This document shows positions 26,823 through 36,352 of a DNA stretch of 64,000 bases, in pieces. Positions within the stretch are counted from its first letter, which is position 1; every line of letters starts with the position of its first letter. Made by a program: the position numbers and the translations under genes. A model generated the notes under the pieces. The model did no database searches. It was not told the origin of the DNA and was given only the letters and a program-made list of their open reading frames with translations. The stretch is taken from the NCBI GenBank assembly GCA_903901015.1, contig CAIUPH010000026.1:1-64000 (forward strand). The letters are read 5' to 3'. This DNA is from Candidatus Bathyarchaeota archaeon. Lineage in GTDB: Archaea > Thermoproteota > Bathyarchaeia > Bathyarchaeales > Bathycorpusculaceae.

Positions 26823-27677
26823 ATGAGTTGTGGAAAAGTGTTCAAAAGCGTGGGTTTAGTTGCCCGCTACGACCAGAAAGCAGCTTTGAAGCTAACTGAT
26901 AAGCTTGCGGACTACCTCGCCAAGAGGGGCTTGAAGGTTTACGTAGAAGACAGCTTAAGCGACAAGGTAAATGCCCATTACGAGTTTGTTCCACTCTCAG
27001 AAATGAAAACCGACTTCATAATCACAATCGGCGGAGACGGAACCATCCTCCGAACAGCCATAAACGTGCCCAAGCCCGAACCGCCTATCTTAGCCGTAAA
27101 CATGGGCGTAAGAGGATTCCTAACGGAAGTGGAGCCTGAAAACGCAATCGAAGCCATCGAGCGAATCTTGAAAGGCGATTATAAAATTGAAAAATGCGCC
27201 AAACTCTGCGTGACCGCTGGCGAAGGAAACATACCCGACGCTTTAAACGACGTGGTGATTTCTGCTGGGGAACCCTCCAAGATACTGTACGCAGAGATAC
27301 GCAAAGACGATAAACCGATTTTGAAGTGCCAAGCCGACGGATTAATAGTTGCGACACCGACGGGTTCGACGGGGTACTCTCTTTCTGCGGGCGGACCGGT
27401 ATTGGACAGTGAAGTGAATGCTTTCGTCATCACACCCATCTGTTCGCTTACGGTGTTCCATTCGCTCGTACTTCCCGCCGACTGCGAAATAACACTCAAT
27501 GCACTAAGACCCAACAACATGTACGTTTTAATCGATGGAAACTACCGAAAACTCATAACCGAAGACGAGCCTTCGGTGAAGATTGCAAAATCAAAGAATG
27601 TAACTTCTTTTATCCGTTTCGAAACTGGCTTCTACGATAGATTACGTAACAGGCTGCTCTTCAAGGGAACAGAATGA
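26823..27677 (+). CDS. nadK: NAD kinase
   Basis: 284 residues. ATP/NAD-binding landmarks are IIITIGGDGTILRT (GGDG at 70-73), the VNMGVRGFLTEVEP segment near 98, the LNDVVIS motif near 141, and TPTGSTGYSLSAGGP near 182-196. It makes NADP from NAD. Its last four bases overlap nob1, so they are co-transcribed. Complete, with an ATG placed for a leaderless message. NadE, the NAD synthase, is also in this window at 36.4 kb. Confidence 0.95.
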   Translation: MSCGKVFKSVGLVARYDQKAALKLTDKLADYLAKRGLKVYVEDSLSDKVNAHYEFVPLSEMKTDFIITIGGDGTILRTAINVPKPEPPILAVNMGVRGFLTEVEPENAIEAIERILKGDYKIEKCAKLCVTAGEGNIPDALNDVVISAGEPSKILYAEIRKDDKPILKCQADGLIVATPTGSTGYSLSAGGPVLDSEVNAFVITPICSLTVFHSLVLPADCEITLNALRPNNMYVLIDGNYRKLITEDEPSVKIAKSKNVTSFIRFETGFYDRLRNRLLFKGTE

Positions 27678-28216
27678 CAAACCAACCCACCGGTCAATGT
27701 AGACCCGTGATTGTTCTTGACACTTCCGCTTTTTTAGCGGGGTTTGACCCTTTCTCGCAGGGCACAGAACAGGTAACGGTTCCCAAGGTTGAAGAGGAAA
27801 TCCTCAGAAACTCCATGGTTAAGATGCGTTTTGAAAGCGCGGTTGAGAGCGGCAAAGTAAAGGTTAATACGCCCACGCAGGAATTCTCAAACGCCGCTAA
27901 AGCAGCCGCCAGCAAAGTCGGCGATTCATTCAAGCTATCGGAGACGGATATGCAGCTTCTCGCTTTAGCTCTCCAACTTAAAAGTGAAGGCTACACACCC
28001 CAAATCGTCACCGACGACTATTCAATCCAGAACGTCGCTACCCAGATGGGAATCGGGTTTTTGGCGCTTGCCACCTTGGGAATCAAACGGCTTCTGGAGT
28101 GGATTCGGTACTGCCCCGCCTGCTACCGAGAATACCCCGCAAACACCAAAAGCAAGGAATGCCAGGTCTGCGGTACAGAGCTAAAACGGAAGCCGCGGCG
28201 AACAGCCAAAAAATAA
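27674..28216 (+). CDS. nob1: rRNA maturation endonuclease Nob1
   Basis: 180 residues. The PIN domain has the acidic set VLDTSAFLAG (Asp16), an EEEI near residue 38, SETDMQLLALA near 92 and VTDDYSIQ near 116. A C-terminal zinc ribbon has CPACYREY and CQVCGTEL, followed by a basic tail. Archaeal Nob1 cuts the 3' end of 16S rRNA precursor. It follows NAD kinase with a 4-nt overlap. Confidence 0.92.
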   Translation: MTNQPTGQCRPVIVLDTSAFLAGFDPFSQGTEQVTVPKVEEEILRNSMVKMRFESAVESGKVKVNTPTQEFSNAAKAAASKVGDSFKLSETDMQLLALALQLKSEGYTPQIVTDDYSIQNVATQMGIGFLALATLGIKRLLEWIRYCPACYREYPANTKSKECQVCGTELKRKPRRTAKK

Positions 28217-28217
28217 T

Positions 28218-30032
28218 TTAAAAGAGCAGCAAGAGCAGAATCAGAACTAATCCTTCTGCCCCAAAGATTGGTGCAACTACGTGTTTTGCTTTCGTAATCG
28301 CTTTGTCCACTAGGGTTGTTATAGATTTCAGTCGTTCTTCACCAATTACTCTAACATGCGGCACTATGAAGGTTCGGCATCCAGCACGGCAGCTTTCAAG
28401 GTTTGCTTCCGCATTCTTTGCCGCTTCCCCAATGTACTGGATTAGCAGAGTTTGGTCCATGACTTCACCGACGGGATGGTAGCCCTGCCCTCCAGTAATC
28501 GAAGCGGTAACCGCATGAGTATCAGTCGTGAAAACTTCGCATGCATCAAAGCCTAAGCCAGCTAAATTGTCGAGAATTTTTTCTCGCAGATCAGGAACCA
28601 TATTGTTGCCGTCTATAACTATGTAAGCTGTTTTCTGTTGTTCAACTTGAAAGACTAATGCTGTGATTCCGCCCGTCCCCATGCCTGCTTTAAGCGTAAA
28701 TTCTGTGGGAAAAACCGTGTGGGAACCGACGCTGAAAGGTTTAGTCGGCAACGCAACTGCTTCTCGGAGGCATTTAGAAGCCGCACTTCGCAATTCTTCA
28801 AGATGCTCAGCCGTATCAACTATGTTAGTTAAGCAGTTGTGACAGTTGACAACCAATGCGTTTTGGAGTCCTAACTTTTTTGCTTCCTCAGAAACTATGC
28901 GCCCCAACTCCTGAGGGAGGTCTTCAGTGGTTTTAGGCGAACGTGTAAAGGAGAGGAGTGCTGTGTCGCCGAAGATTTGGCAAGAAGCCGTCGCGGTGCC
29001 TTCGCTGACTCGGACCAGGGGTGAAGCTAAGGCGGCTTGAGGTTCAAACTTTGCAGATGCAATTACCTGCGCAATTATCTTGTAGTTTTGGGCTTGTGAA
29101 GCCAAGTCTAATTCATGCCCAAGAAGCCCCAGTGGAACGCAGACGTCATTGCCGAATTCTTTTTCAACTTCACGCTTAAGAAGGGAAGGCAAGAGGCTGC
29201 TTCCAATGTTCTTGAATGGCCCAGGATGTACCTGGGGAACGATTATGGCGGCTTTGGGCTTGGAAGCGTCAAACTTTAGCAGCGTCACCGAAATGTCTGC
29301 GTCTGCACCCATCTCCTCCAAGTACTTTTCGAGAGGAGCGTTCTGGCTGTCCACCCAGTTGAGGATGAAGGCGCGGAACAACGGCAGTGCAGGCAGAGAA
29401 TACATTGCTTTTCCTAAACGGTCAATTGAGGAAAGCAAGAGGGTGACTGCGATGAAACCGACTATTGGCGCGGCAACAACGAAGAGGTAAACCTGCCAAG
29501 AGACTGTGACAACAGTGGGATAGCTTACCCAGAACACGAGGAAAGCCGCTATGCAGAGGGCAGGCTGAAGAAGAATTGACAGCAACCGTCTCCACGCAGC
29601 CGCGGACGAGGTTGCATTGAACACCAGAAATCTTAGAGTTACAACGACTGCGAAGCCTAACAGAGAAAACTTCGCCCAGAGCAGCCACCCGAACGCAAAA
29701 CCCAAACCTACGCCCAACACGAGGAACAACAGCCACAAACCCCAGCCGACAAGGGAAACCACCAGAGTTCGCCGCATCGAAAAAATCGGGTCACCCTTCA
29801 AAACAACCTTGCTTGTGACGGAATCCGCCAAGAACGTTAAGGCGAAAAGGGAAATGCCGAGAACCAAGCTGCTGATTAAGGGGAAACGGGCAAAGGCAGT
29901 AAGGCTGACGCCGACGATGCAGGTTGCTGCGACCGCGAGAAACGCCGTTTTGAAGAATGGAAGAGTGAACATGGAGGAATAATGCTTCTTCGCACTGTCC
30001 ATTGAAGTGTTAAGAGAATTATCTGGCGCCAT
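28218..30032 (-). CDS. DUF2070 family membrane protein
   Basis: 604 residues. Six to eight hydrophobic helices occupy about residues 25-215, then a long soluble C-terminal domain with VPQVHPGPFKNIGSSLLPSLL near 266-286, VVNCHNCL near 396, and the GMGTGGITALVF and DTHAVTASITGGQGYHP segments near 455-520. A final helix closes the protein. DUF2070 is widespread in archaea and its function is unknown; conserved His and Asp residues in the soluble part resemble a metal site (inference). The stop lies one base from that of nob1, convergently. Confidence 0.88.
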   Translation of the reverse strand: MAPDNSLNTSMDSAKKHYSSMFTLPFFKTAFLAVAATCIVGVSLTAFARFPLISSLVLGISLFALTFLADSVTSKVVLKGDPIFSMRRTLVVSLVGWGLWLLFLVLGVGLGFAFGWLLWAKFSLLGFAVVVTLRFLVFNATSSAAAWRRLLSILLQPALCIAAFLVFWVSYPTVVTVSWQVYLFVVAAPIVGFIAVTLLLSSIDRLGKAMYSLPALPLFRAFILNWVDSQNAPLEKYLEEMGADADISVTLLKFDASKPKAAIIVPQVHPGPFKNIGSSLLPSLLKREVEKEFGNDVCVPLGLLGHELDLASQAQNYKIIAQVIASAKFEPQAALASPLVRVSEGTATASCQIFGDTALLSFTRSPKTTEDLPQELGRIVSEEAKKLGLQNALVVNCHNCLTNIVDTAEHLEELRSAASKCLREAVALPTKPFSVGSHTVFPTEFTLKAGMGTGGITALVFQVEQQKTAYIVIDGNNMVPDLREKILDNLAGLGFDACEVFTTDTHAVTASITGGQGYHPVGEVMDQTLLIQYIGEAAKNAEANLESCRAGCRTFIVPHVRVIGEERLKSITTLVDKAITKAKHVVAPIFGAEGLVLILLLLLF

Positions 30033-30278
30033 GTTTCTCGCTCCTATGGAATCGGGTAGCCCTATTAAAATTTAGCTAAGTTGCTGCCGCCCGCTCTGAG
30101 TCAATAAATACACTTTTGTCTATAACACAAAATTAACACGAGAAGGTTTTGTTATGAAACAATCAAAAAACAGGTGCAGCCAAACCCCAACTCGCCACCA
30201 CAGCCACAAAAACCAACATGCTTTGGCAGGGATATTGTTTTATCTTTAGAGCGACAATTGTATTAGTTTGCTAAGCTT

Positions 30279-30569
30279 ATGCCAGACCAAGACTTGCCCC
30301 CGTCGATATTTCATATGCTGGAGAGAAACGTGGGCAAAAAAATCAGGGTAATTCTAGACCCCGCGTACGGTTTTGAAGGAACCTTAACTGCAGTTACGTA
30401 TGAACCGTCGGGAATCTGGCTCTCTGACGCGGAAGCAATCGTTTTACGCTCAACTATCGCGCAGCCGATTCCGCAGGTTGCAAGCCGAGAAGAAAGAAGC
30501 GAGTTATTCCTGCACCTAAACTCTGTTCAACGAATAGAAGTCCTGCATCCAACGACGCCGAGACGATAA
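30279..30569 (+). CDS. Small Sm/LSm-like protein
   Basis: 96 residues. MLERNVGKKIRVILDPAYG and the following EGTLTAVTYEP strand resemble Sm motif 1, and LHLNSVQRIEVL near 77-88 could be Sm motif 2. If so it is an RNA-binding ring protein. The match is by eye and weaker than for a canonical SmAP, so another small beta-barrel is possible. SecG is convergent, 12 nt away. Confidence 0.5.
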   Translation: MPDQDLPPSIFHMLERNVGKKIRVILDPAYGFEGTLTAVTYEPSGIWLSDAEAIVLRSTIAQPIPQVASREERSELFLHLNSVQRIEVLHPTTPRR

Positions 30570-30581
30570 AAAAAATAAAAA

Positions 30582-30758
30582 TTATGCTGGGAAGAAGATT
30601 CTTGCTAAAACCGATATCACTATCATTGAGACTGCAAGAACAACTAGCAGTTCAGGACGGATTTTAACGCCTTCGGTCTCTTCCTCAAAGAACCTAAGCA
30701 AACCTGCACTTGCAGCAGGCATTGGACCAGTATCTTTCTTTTTCTTCCTTCCACTCAT
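30582..30758 (-). CDS. secG: Preprotein translocase subunit SecG (Sec61 beta)
   Basis: 58 residues. A basic, Lys-rich N-terminus (SGRKKKKDTGPMPAASAGLL), the conserved LLRFFEEE segment and one C-terminal helix (about 35-56) define the archaeal Sec61-beta subunit. It sits at the SecYE channel. The start ATG at 30758 follows an A/T-rich region. It is too short for common length cut-offs. Confidence 0.93.
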   Translation of the reverse strand: MSGRKKKKDTGPMPAASAGLLRFFEEETEGVKIRPELLVVLAVSMIVISVLARIFFPA

Positions 30759-30872
30759 TCAAACATCCCTATCCTAAGTTAACGTAATATATGCCTAATC
30801 TTTCACTGGACTAATTAATCTTGCGCCCAACCCTGAAAAACTGGAGAAGAGGAACACCCTTGACAGAAAAGT

Positions 30873-31000
30873 TGCACCAGCCTATTAGGATCCTAATATC
30901 TTATCATTGCAGAAATGATAGAGGGGGGTCGATGACGCACCAGCCTATTTGGAGCCTAATAGAGGTTCTATGCAGAAACCTAAGAGGGGTAGGTCATTGT
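30873..31000 (+). repeat. Dispersed 62-63-nt tandem repeat, locus B (two units)
   Basis: Two units with core starts at 30883 and 30946, 63 nt apart, in the 380-nt gap between SecG and MazG. Unit 1 contains the perfect 16-nt palindrome TATTAGGATCCTAATA at 30883-30898 and then a stem TATCATT/AATGATA around GCAGA. Unit 2 has AGGTT...AACCT and then ACCTA...TAGGT arms. It ends in GGGGTAGGTC. The rest of the gap is AT-rich and carries the MazG promoter near 31090-31102. Confidence 0.85.
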
Positions 31001-31138
31001 TGGCGATTTTCCATGCCATTAACATGTTGAAAGTAAGTGATAATAACGTCTGTGTTTTTCTGTATACGGAAGCATCAACCAAACATAGTTTAAACTTTAT
31101 AACCACCCAAAACACCACCACCTCTAAGGTGACTGCAA

Positions 31139-31426
31139 ATGCAAATTCGCGAATTCCAAGAAATGATGAAGCAACTTTATTTTGAGCGGGACAGCCAACG
31201 CGGCGTCGAGGGAACGTTCAATTGGCTTGTTGATGAAGTCCATGAACTTGGCGACGAACTGAAAGGATCTGACCGGCAAGCCACCGAGAAAGAATTTGCC
31301 GACGTCATCGCGTGGCTGACGTCGCTTGCCAACATCATGGGCATCGACCTTGAAAAAGCCGCCTTGAGCAAGTACCCCAATAAATGCCCAAAATGCCAAG
31401 CTAACCCGTGCCAATGCACATTTTAG
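31139..31426 (+). CDS. MazG-like nucleotide pyrophosphohydrolase
   Basis: 95 residues. The metal-binding pattern ExxE...ExxD is present: Glu33 and Glu36 in LVDEVHELGDEL, and Glu52 and Asp55 in KEFADVIAWL. A short C-terminal CPKC...CQC segment is extra and may bind a metal. Such enzymes hydrolyse nucleoside triphosphates to monophosphates, probably to clean the nucleotide pool. Upstream TTAAACTTTATAACC is a good TATA region. It overlaps the convergent winged-helix gene by four bases. Confidence 0.85.
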   Translation: MQIREFQEMMKQLYFERDSQRGVEGTFNWLVDEVHELGDELKGSDRQATEKEFADVIAWLTSLANIMGIDLEKAALSKYPNKCPKCQANPCQCTF

Positions 31427-31695
31427 CTCAAACGCTTCTGACCTAAACCCGTCGCCAACCAAACATAGCGCCCGTTGCCCTTGCGTTCGACGATACCTTC
31501 GTTCGTCAGCAGCCTAAGATGATGCATCACGACGCCGTAGGATAGGGCGGATTCTTTGGCGAGTTTAGAAGCCACAAACCCCTGCCGCTCGAGCAGAACC
31601 AAAATTTTTGTTCGGGCAACCAGACCGCAATGTACGTTTCTGATGTTTTTTAGGTAAGCATTGGGATGAATGATTAGTTTGATGCTCTCTTTCAC
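31423..31695 (-). CDS. ArsR-like winged-helix transcription regulator
   Basis: 90 residues from a GTG start. The winged helix runs from ARTKILVLLERQG through ASKLAKESALSYGVVMHHLRLLTNEGIVERKGNGRYVWLA, with the recognition helix in SYGVVMHHLRLL. It has no sensor domain, so its signal is unknown. DP2 lies downstream on the same strand after a 40-nt gap, and MazG is convergent. Confidence 0.8.
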   Translation of the reverse strand: MKESIKLIIHPNAYLKNIRNVHCGLVARTKILVLLERQGFVASKLAKESALSYGVVMHHLRLLTNEGIVERKGNGRYVWLATGLGQKRLS

Positions 31696-31734
31696 CGTGA
31701 AATATTGTGTGCGCCTGCATTGAAAAGCTTTAGT

Positions 31735-34700
31735 CTACTTAAAATCGAAAAGCGTAGCCTGCTTGGGTTTTTTGTTGTCAAACATCGTGGCTATCTCTTC
31801 CTTAATCAGGTCCATACGCTGCGTATAGTAATTTGGGAGCCCGTACTTGTCGACAAGTTCCTGAGCAGCTACAAGGTACTTCTCGATGCCGCCGCGGTAG
31901 ACGGTAAGCGTTAGTTTTCCGTTGCAGGATGGGCATTTGCCTTGGAGGGGCAATCGACGGAATTTTTTGTTGCAGTTTTTACATCTGAAGCCCTGAGTTG
32001 AGAAGGCCCGCAGGTTCCCAGCGATGTCGCGCATTAAATGGGTGTTCAAAACTTTCAAGGCTACGCGTCTGGCGTCTACGGCGTCGATTCGCTCCCCCAA
32101 CTCCAGCTGCATGTGGAGTTTATCTATCATGGATTTGAATTCTTTGTAAGAACTGTCAGCGTTACCCATGTTAATGTTTGTGCAGGGGGTGGTGTACTGG
32201 AAGCCTTCGTACTGCGCTTCAGTGCCTAGTCTATGGCTGATTACATCCATGAGTGCGCTGGCTGGTCGCGCATCACACTTCTCCATGGTTTTCTTGTAGA
32301 ATTCAATCGGGTACGTTTGGCTAACATCGAAGTCGTGGGCTTGACGCTGGACTTCTTTAGTGTTCACGAAGGGAATGAGCAGGATGGGGGCATCCATGAT
32401 TCCGCCTATCTGTGCGGGCAAGAATACACGGGAGAAATTAAGAAGCGTATCTAGCCCAAGCATGATGGCGTCTTCGTCGCCGTCGCAGTCGCGGCGTTTA
32501 GCCGAATGCCAAACGGGATGAGCATAGATGACGTTGCGGTCAGTGAAACCGACTACTCTGCCCAATATGCAAGCGCATGTGTGAGGCGCCAACCCGAAGA
32601 TTATGTGCCCGACTAAATCTTCAGGTTTTTTAACGTTGTAGAATGCAGGTTGCTTGTAGACACGCGTTAAGAGGTCGTCTATGAAGGCGGCAATCTGAAG
32701 GAAGTATTCGCCCGCTCGCCAGGGAATCACGACGTCTTGGATCTTAAGTTCGCAGACTTGGTTAGGATCAGTTAATGGCAAACCATGGGTGTCAGCTAAG
32801 TAACCCATTTGATGCATCTTTTCTATGGACACACCGATTTCGACAGGAGTAATATGCGTCAATGGCGCATTCGTAGCATCAAAGCGTATAGTGCCATCCT
32901 TGTAGACGGATAAGCCATGCTTTGCACGCAAGATGCCTTTTTCAATCATTTCCGGAGTCTTATCCAGATTCGTGAGGCCTTTAACACCGCGCAACATTTT
33001 TGGCGACTGACATCCGAGGGAGAGGCTTGCGTTAGCTATTAGGTCTTTGAAGTTAATCGGTTGCCGCTGGTACATAACGCCGTCTGTTTTACAGGTGGGG
33101 CATCCAGAATCCTTTACGGGTCTTCCGCATCGGGGACAACTGTTCTCGTGTACGGTTTCGCAGCCGCAGGCATCACATTTTATTTTTAAAGTGTAATTTT
33201 TGCAGAGGGGGCACTTGCGTTTTGTTAACTCAACAAAAAATGGTCCTTGCTTCGCCGCTTCCACGAGGTCGCGGTGTGAACCACCCTTCAGACCGACTGG
33301 GAATAATACGTGAACTAATGGCTTCATTTCGCGGTGCTTGGCTTTCTCTGGCCTGCCCATGCGTCCTCCAACGTAGGTTGGCGCTTTATCTTTAATCTGC
33401 ACTCCTGAGAGCATGCTCAACAGTTCCAAAACAGAACTCGCTTGAGCAGCCTGCGTTTTTCCATAGCCAAGAGAGAATGCGAGGGAAGCTGCATCTTCAC
33501 CCGTGAGCACGATTTTGCCGTCTATGATTTTGTGTGGAACAAAGATTTTCCTCAATGAACTCGTCACGGCATCGTTAGCGTCACCCACAATTTTGCCTGC
33601 AAAGTCACTTTCCATTGTTACTTCACATGGTGTGAGCCACTGCCTCAGCACCTCGACGTCTTGCATGTCGGAGAGGCTGCCCCAGAATAAGAGGCAGTTG
33701 GGAGCAAGCGGGATACCTAACTGGCAACTTAATGCAGCGGCTTCCTTGACGGTTGGCTTGTTCACAAATGGATCTGCTATGAAACCTTCAATTTTCTCTA
33801 CAGACAGGTTTACTGCTTCAGCAGCCTTCTGGTAGTCAGAACCATACTTCCCCTGAATAGCGATCTGCAGGTCTTTAGCCCACCATTCCTCCACGTAGCC
33901 AGATGGTGGAAGCGCCTTGTTGCAGTAGAGGAAATCACCAAAGTCTATTAGCATGTCGCCTAAGAAGAGGATTTTTTGGATCTTACCTTTAACGGTTTCA
34001 AAGTTTTCAAGCGACACCCGAACCACTGAGCCGTCTTTGAGTTGCACCACGGGTTTTTCGATACTGTCAACGGGCATCGTGACGCCACCTTTGCCAGGTA
34101 GTTCCAAACGCATTTGTGTGCCTGCGGCTAAGAACCTCTCCACTACAAGCATCGTCGCAGGATGAATCCCTACGGCTGAAAGCCCAGTGTTCCGCGACCT
34201 ACCATACCTAAGCCTGAAACCGCCGCGTGTCGACGGAAAAGCGAAGATGGGTCGACCAGCAATAACGTCATCCATGAAGCCGCCGGATTTCTTTTCCGAT
34301 TTCTTCTTAAAGTTTTTGAGCCATTCCCAACCTTCAAAACCCAGCTTATCAATAATTACATAAACTTTCTGTGCGCGTCCCACAATGCCGTCGTTAACGA
34401 CCCGGAGTGCGCCGCCCCGGACACGGTTTGTTTCAACCCTCTCCAAGTTACGGTAAGAAGAGACTTCAACGGGGTCAGATTCGGTTCCAGTGCATTCAAC
34501 TGGAATCAGGTTGAGGGCTTTTCTTAGTTCTTCGTCGGGAATATGATATTGAAAACGCCCCACCGAACGTTCATACAGCCTTAATTCTTCTACGAAGCGG
34601 GAGACTTCTTCTTCGGTTGGCTTGTACTTGTCAAGGTTCAACTCCCTGCGTACGTAATCGCCCACGACCAGCGTTAAAGCTTGGTCTGTGCCGCCTGCAG

Positions 34701-35142
34701 AGCGGATGGGGCCAGCAAAGTAGATAGCGAGGTATTGGGTTCTATCTGCATTCAGTTTAATTTTAACGTGGGCGATACCTTGAATTGGCGCGGCAGTTAA
34801 GCCTTCAGTGAAAATTGCAAGGGCAGTCCGAATGGCTTGTTCTGCTAGTTGCTCTTGCTTTTGTTCAGTTTGTGCAAATTTGCCTTGAGCAATCTGCTGG
34901 GCTACCTTAAACGCAACTTCTTCTCGTGACATCTTTGTGCTTAATTCTCGGATGCTGAGAGCAACGTCCTTGGGTCCAACCAAGCCTTCCACCAAATCTG
35001 CAATGTCCTGTGCAATGATGCATTCAGTTTTGAGGGCTGGGTCAAGACCCTTGGATCTGGCGCTGTCGCTTATAGCGTATAATCGCTTAAGCTCGTTTTC
35101 CATTGTTTTAACGTAGTTTTGATAGCCCTTGCTGATGTTCAA
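31735..35142 (-). CDS. polC: DNA polymerase II (D-family) large subunit DP2
   Basis: 1135 residues, normal for archaeal DP2, with no intein. Features: IKLNADRTQYLAIYFAGPIRSAGGTDQA near 127-154 and TRGGFRLRYGRSRN near 304. A zinc region CPLCKNYTLKIKCDACGC...CPRCG...CPTC lies near 640-690. The catalytic RRDCDGDEDAIMLG near 890 holds the paired Asp residues of the double-psi beta-barrel core. A C-terminal CxxC pair and a final QATLFDFK match a PIP box (QxxLFDF) for PCNA. DP2 is the polymerase subunit and acts with DP1 (42.6 kb here). Confidence 0.97.
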   Translation of the reverse strand: MNISKGYQNYVKTMENELKRLYAISDSARSKGLDPALKTECIIAQDIADLVEGLVGPKDVALSIRELSTKMSREEVAFKVAQQIAQGKFAQTEQKQEQLAEQAIRTALAIFTEGLTAAPIQGIAHVKIKLNADRTQYLAIYFAGPIRSAGGTDQALTLVVGDYVRRELNLDKYKPTEEEVSRFVEELRLYERSVGRFQYHIPDEELRKALNLIPVECTGTESDPVEVSSYRNLERVETNRVRGGALRVVNDGIVGRAQKVYVIIDKLGFEGWEWLKNFKKKSEKKSGGFMDDVIAGRPIFAFPSTRGGFRLRYGRSRNTGLSAVGIHPATMLVVERFLAAGTQMRLELPGKGGVTMPVDSIEKPVVQLKDGSVVRVSLENFETVKGKIQKILFLGDMLIDFGDFLYCNKALPPSGYVEEWWAKDLQIAIQGKYGSDYQKAAEAVNLSVEKIEGFIADPFVNKPTVKEAAALSCQLGIPLAPNCLLFWGSLSDMQDVEVLRQWLTPCEVTMESDFAGKIVGDANDAVTSSLRKIFVPHKIIDGKIVLTGEDAASLAFSLGYGKTQAAQASSVLELLSMLSGVQIKDKAPTYVGGRMGRPEKAKHREMKPLVHVLFPVGLKGGSHRDLVEAAKQGPFFVELTKRKCPLCKNYTLKIKCDACGCETVHENSCPRCGRPVKDSGCPTCKTDGVMYQRQPINFKDLIANASLSLGCQSPKMLRGVKGLTNLDKTPEMIEKGILRAKHGLSVYKDGTIRFDATNAPLTHITPVEIGVSIEKMHQMGYLADTHGLPLTDPNQVCELKIQDVVIPWRAGEYFLQIAAFIDDLLTRVYKQPAFYNVKKPEDLVGHIIFGLAPHTCACILGRVVGFTDRNVIYAHPVWHSAKRRDCDGDEDAIMLGLDTLLNFSRVFLPAQIGGIMDAPILLIPFVNTKEVQRQAHDFDVSQTYPIEFYKKTMEKCDARPASALMDVISHRLGTEAQYEGFQYTTPCTNINMGNADSSYKEFKSMIDKLHMQLELGERIDAVDARRVALKVLNTHLMRDIAGNLRAFSTQGFRCKNCNKKFRRLPLQGKCPSCNGKLTLTVYRGGIEKYLVAAQELVDKYGLPNYYTQRMDLIKEEIATMFDNKKPKQATLFDFK

Positions 35143-35218
35143 GTTTGAGGCTCACCCGCAAGATATGATGTGATGGGTTATTTTGGCTTTCTAAAAAAAA
35201 CTAAAACGTTGAGAAGAT

Positions 35219-35971
35219 TTACGCTTTGATGCTTTTGATGGCACAGATGATTTCAGAAACCCGTTGCTTAGCATCATTGGCTTCTGTGACGTTTCCAGTG
35301 ACAATTATGTCTGCACCTGCGGAAGCCGCGGCTAAAGCCTGCTCCTTTGTGCGAATGCCGCCGCCCACAATGAGCGGAATATCGATAAGGTGCTTAACGG
35401 CACGGATCATTTCGGGAGGCACAGGATTTGCTGCGCCAGAACCACCTTCAAGATAGATGAAGCGCATGCCAAGATATTGACCGGCTAGAGCGTGGAAAGC
35501 AGCGAGTTCAGGCTTGTTGTAAGGCAACGCCATTGCTTTTCCAACTATGCCAGCTGTTCCACCGTCGCCAACGATTATGTATCCCATTGAAATCGGTTCC
35601 AGACCGTACTTCTTCACGAGTGGTGCACCCAGGATTTGTGCACCGATGAGAAAGTAGGGATCGACAGAGTTTAACAAGGACATAAACCATATTGCATCTG
35701 CGTGGGGGCTTATGCCCGTGACGTTGTTTGGGAAAAGAATCGTTGGGAGGTCTATTTTAGATTTGATGGCTTTGACCACGTCGTTTAGGTGGTTTTCAGA
35801 AACAAAAGTTGATCCCCCGATCATTATGGCGGTTGTTCCGCTGTTCTTGGAGTTTTCAGCAATCCGTGCAGCATCGGCGGCAGAAACTTTTTCGGGGTCT
35901 ATGAGGGTTATGTGGATTGAGCCGTCGGTTTTTATTTTTTCAATCAAGTACCTTTCAATAGGCCCAGGCAT
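35219..35971 (-). CDS. Geranylgeranylglyceryl phosphate synthase
   Basis: 250 residues, a TIM barrel. Landmarks: HITLIDPEKV near 21-30, IMIGGST near 49-55, the central GYIIVGDGGTAG near 130-141, YLEGGSGAANPVP near 172-184, and VGGGIRTKEQA near 201-211, a phosphate-binding loop. It joins geranylgeranyl diphosphate to glycerol-1-phosphate, the first committed step of archaeal ether lipids. The product name is firm. Confidence 0.94.
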   Translation of the reverse strand: MPGPIERYLIEKIKTDGSIHITLIDPEKVSAADAARIAENSKNSGTTAIMIGGSTFVSENHLNDVVKAIKSKIDLPTILFPNNVTGISPHADAIWFMSLLNSVDPYFLIGAQILGAPLVKKYGLEPISMGYIIVGDGGTAGIVGKAMALPYNKPELAAFHALAGQYLGMRFIYLEGGSGAANPVPPEMIRAVKHLIDIPLIVGGGIRTKEQALAAASAGADIIVTGNVTEANDAKQRVSEIICAIKSIKA

Positions 35972-35986
35972 CTGATTATCCTTCAG

Positions 35987-36253
35987 TTACTCTTTTTTGA
36001 CTGGTGTTACGGGGGTTCTTTTCTGGGGACCGTAGACGCGGTCGGTGAGCATGCAGTAAACGTCAACTTCGCCTTGTGCGGGTTTAACTGGAAACTCCTC
36101 TTTTAGACCACAAGCACTGCATTGTGCAATGGAATGTGCGTCTTCTCTGAAGAGTTCCACTTTAACGGTTTCTTTTCCGCATTGTGGGCAAGAGAAGAAC
36201 TTCGGTAACCGTTTCTTTGGAATATGAACAACTTTTTTTCTTCTTCGCCCCAA
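35987..36253 (-). CDS. elf1: Elf1-like transcription elongation factor
   Basis: 88 residues. It starts GRRRKKVVHIPKKRLPKFF and has a zinc ribbon CPQCG near 22-26 and CSACG near 45-49. This is the Elf1/ELOF1 family, a chromatin-era elongation factor also found in TACK and Asgard archaea. It supports a TACK-like placement. Function in archaea is little studied. Fifteen nt from GGGP synthase on the same strand. Confidence 0.88.
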   Translation of the reverse strand: MGRRRKKVVHIPKKRLPKFFSCPQCGKETVKVELFREDAHSIAQCSACGLKEEFPVKPAQGEVDVYCMLTDRVYGPQKRTPVTPVKKE

Positions 36254-36352
36254 TACAACAACCTTCTAAATCGTCAGGTAATGTTCATTAATATTTATCC
36301 TTGTCCTTAAATACTTGCCTACTAACCATGAATTATGAGGCTGCGATAGCAA

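Noticed and set aside
19811-31000. 62-63-nt repeats as a CRISPR array
   Set aside because: The period fits repeat plus spacer, but the whole 50 or more nt is conserved with scattered changes instead of identical repeats with unrelated spacers. Only two or three units occur per locus, and no cas gene is present.
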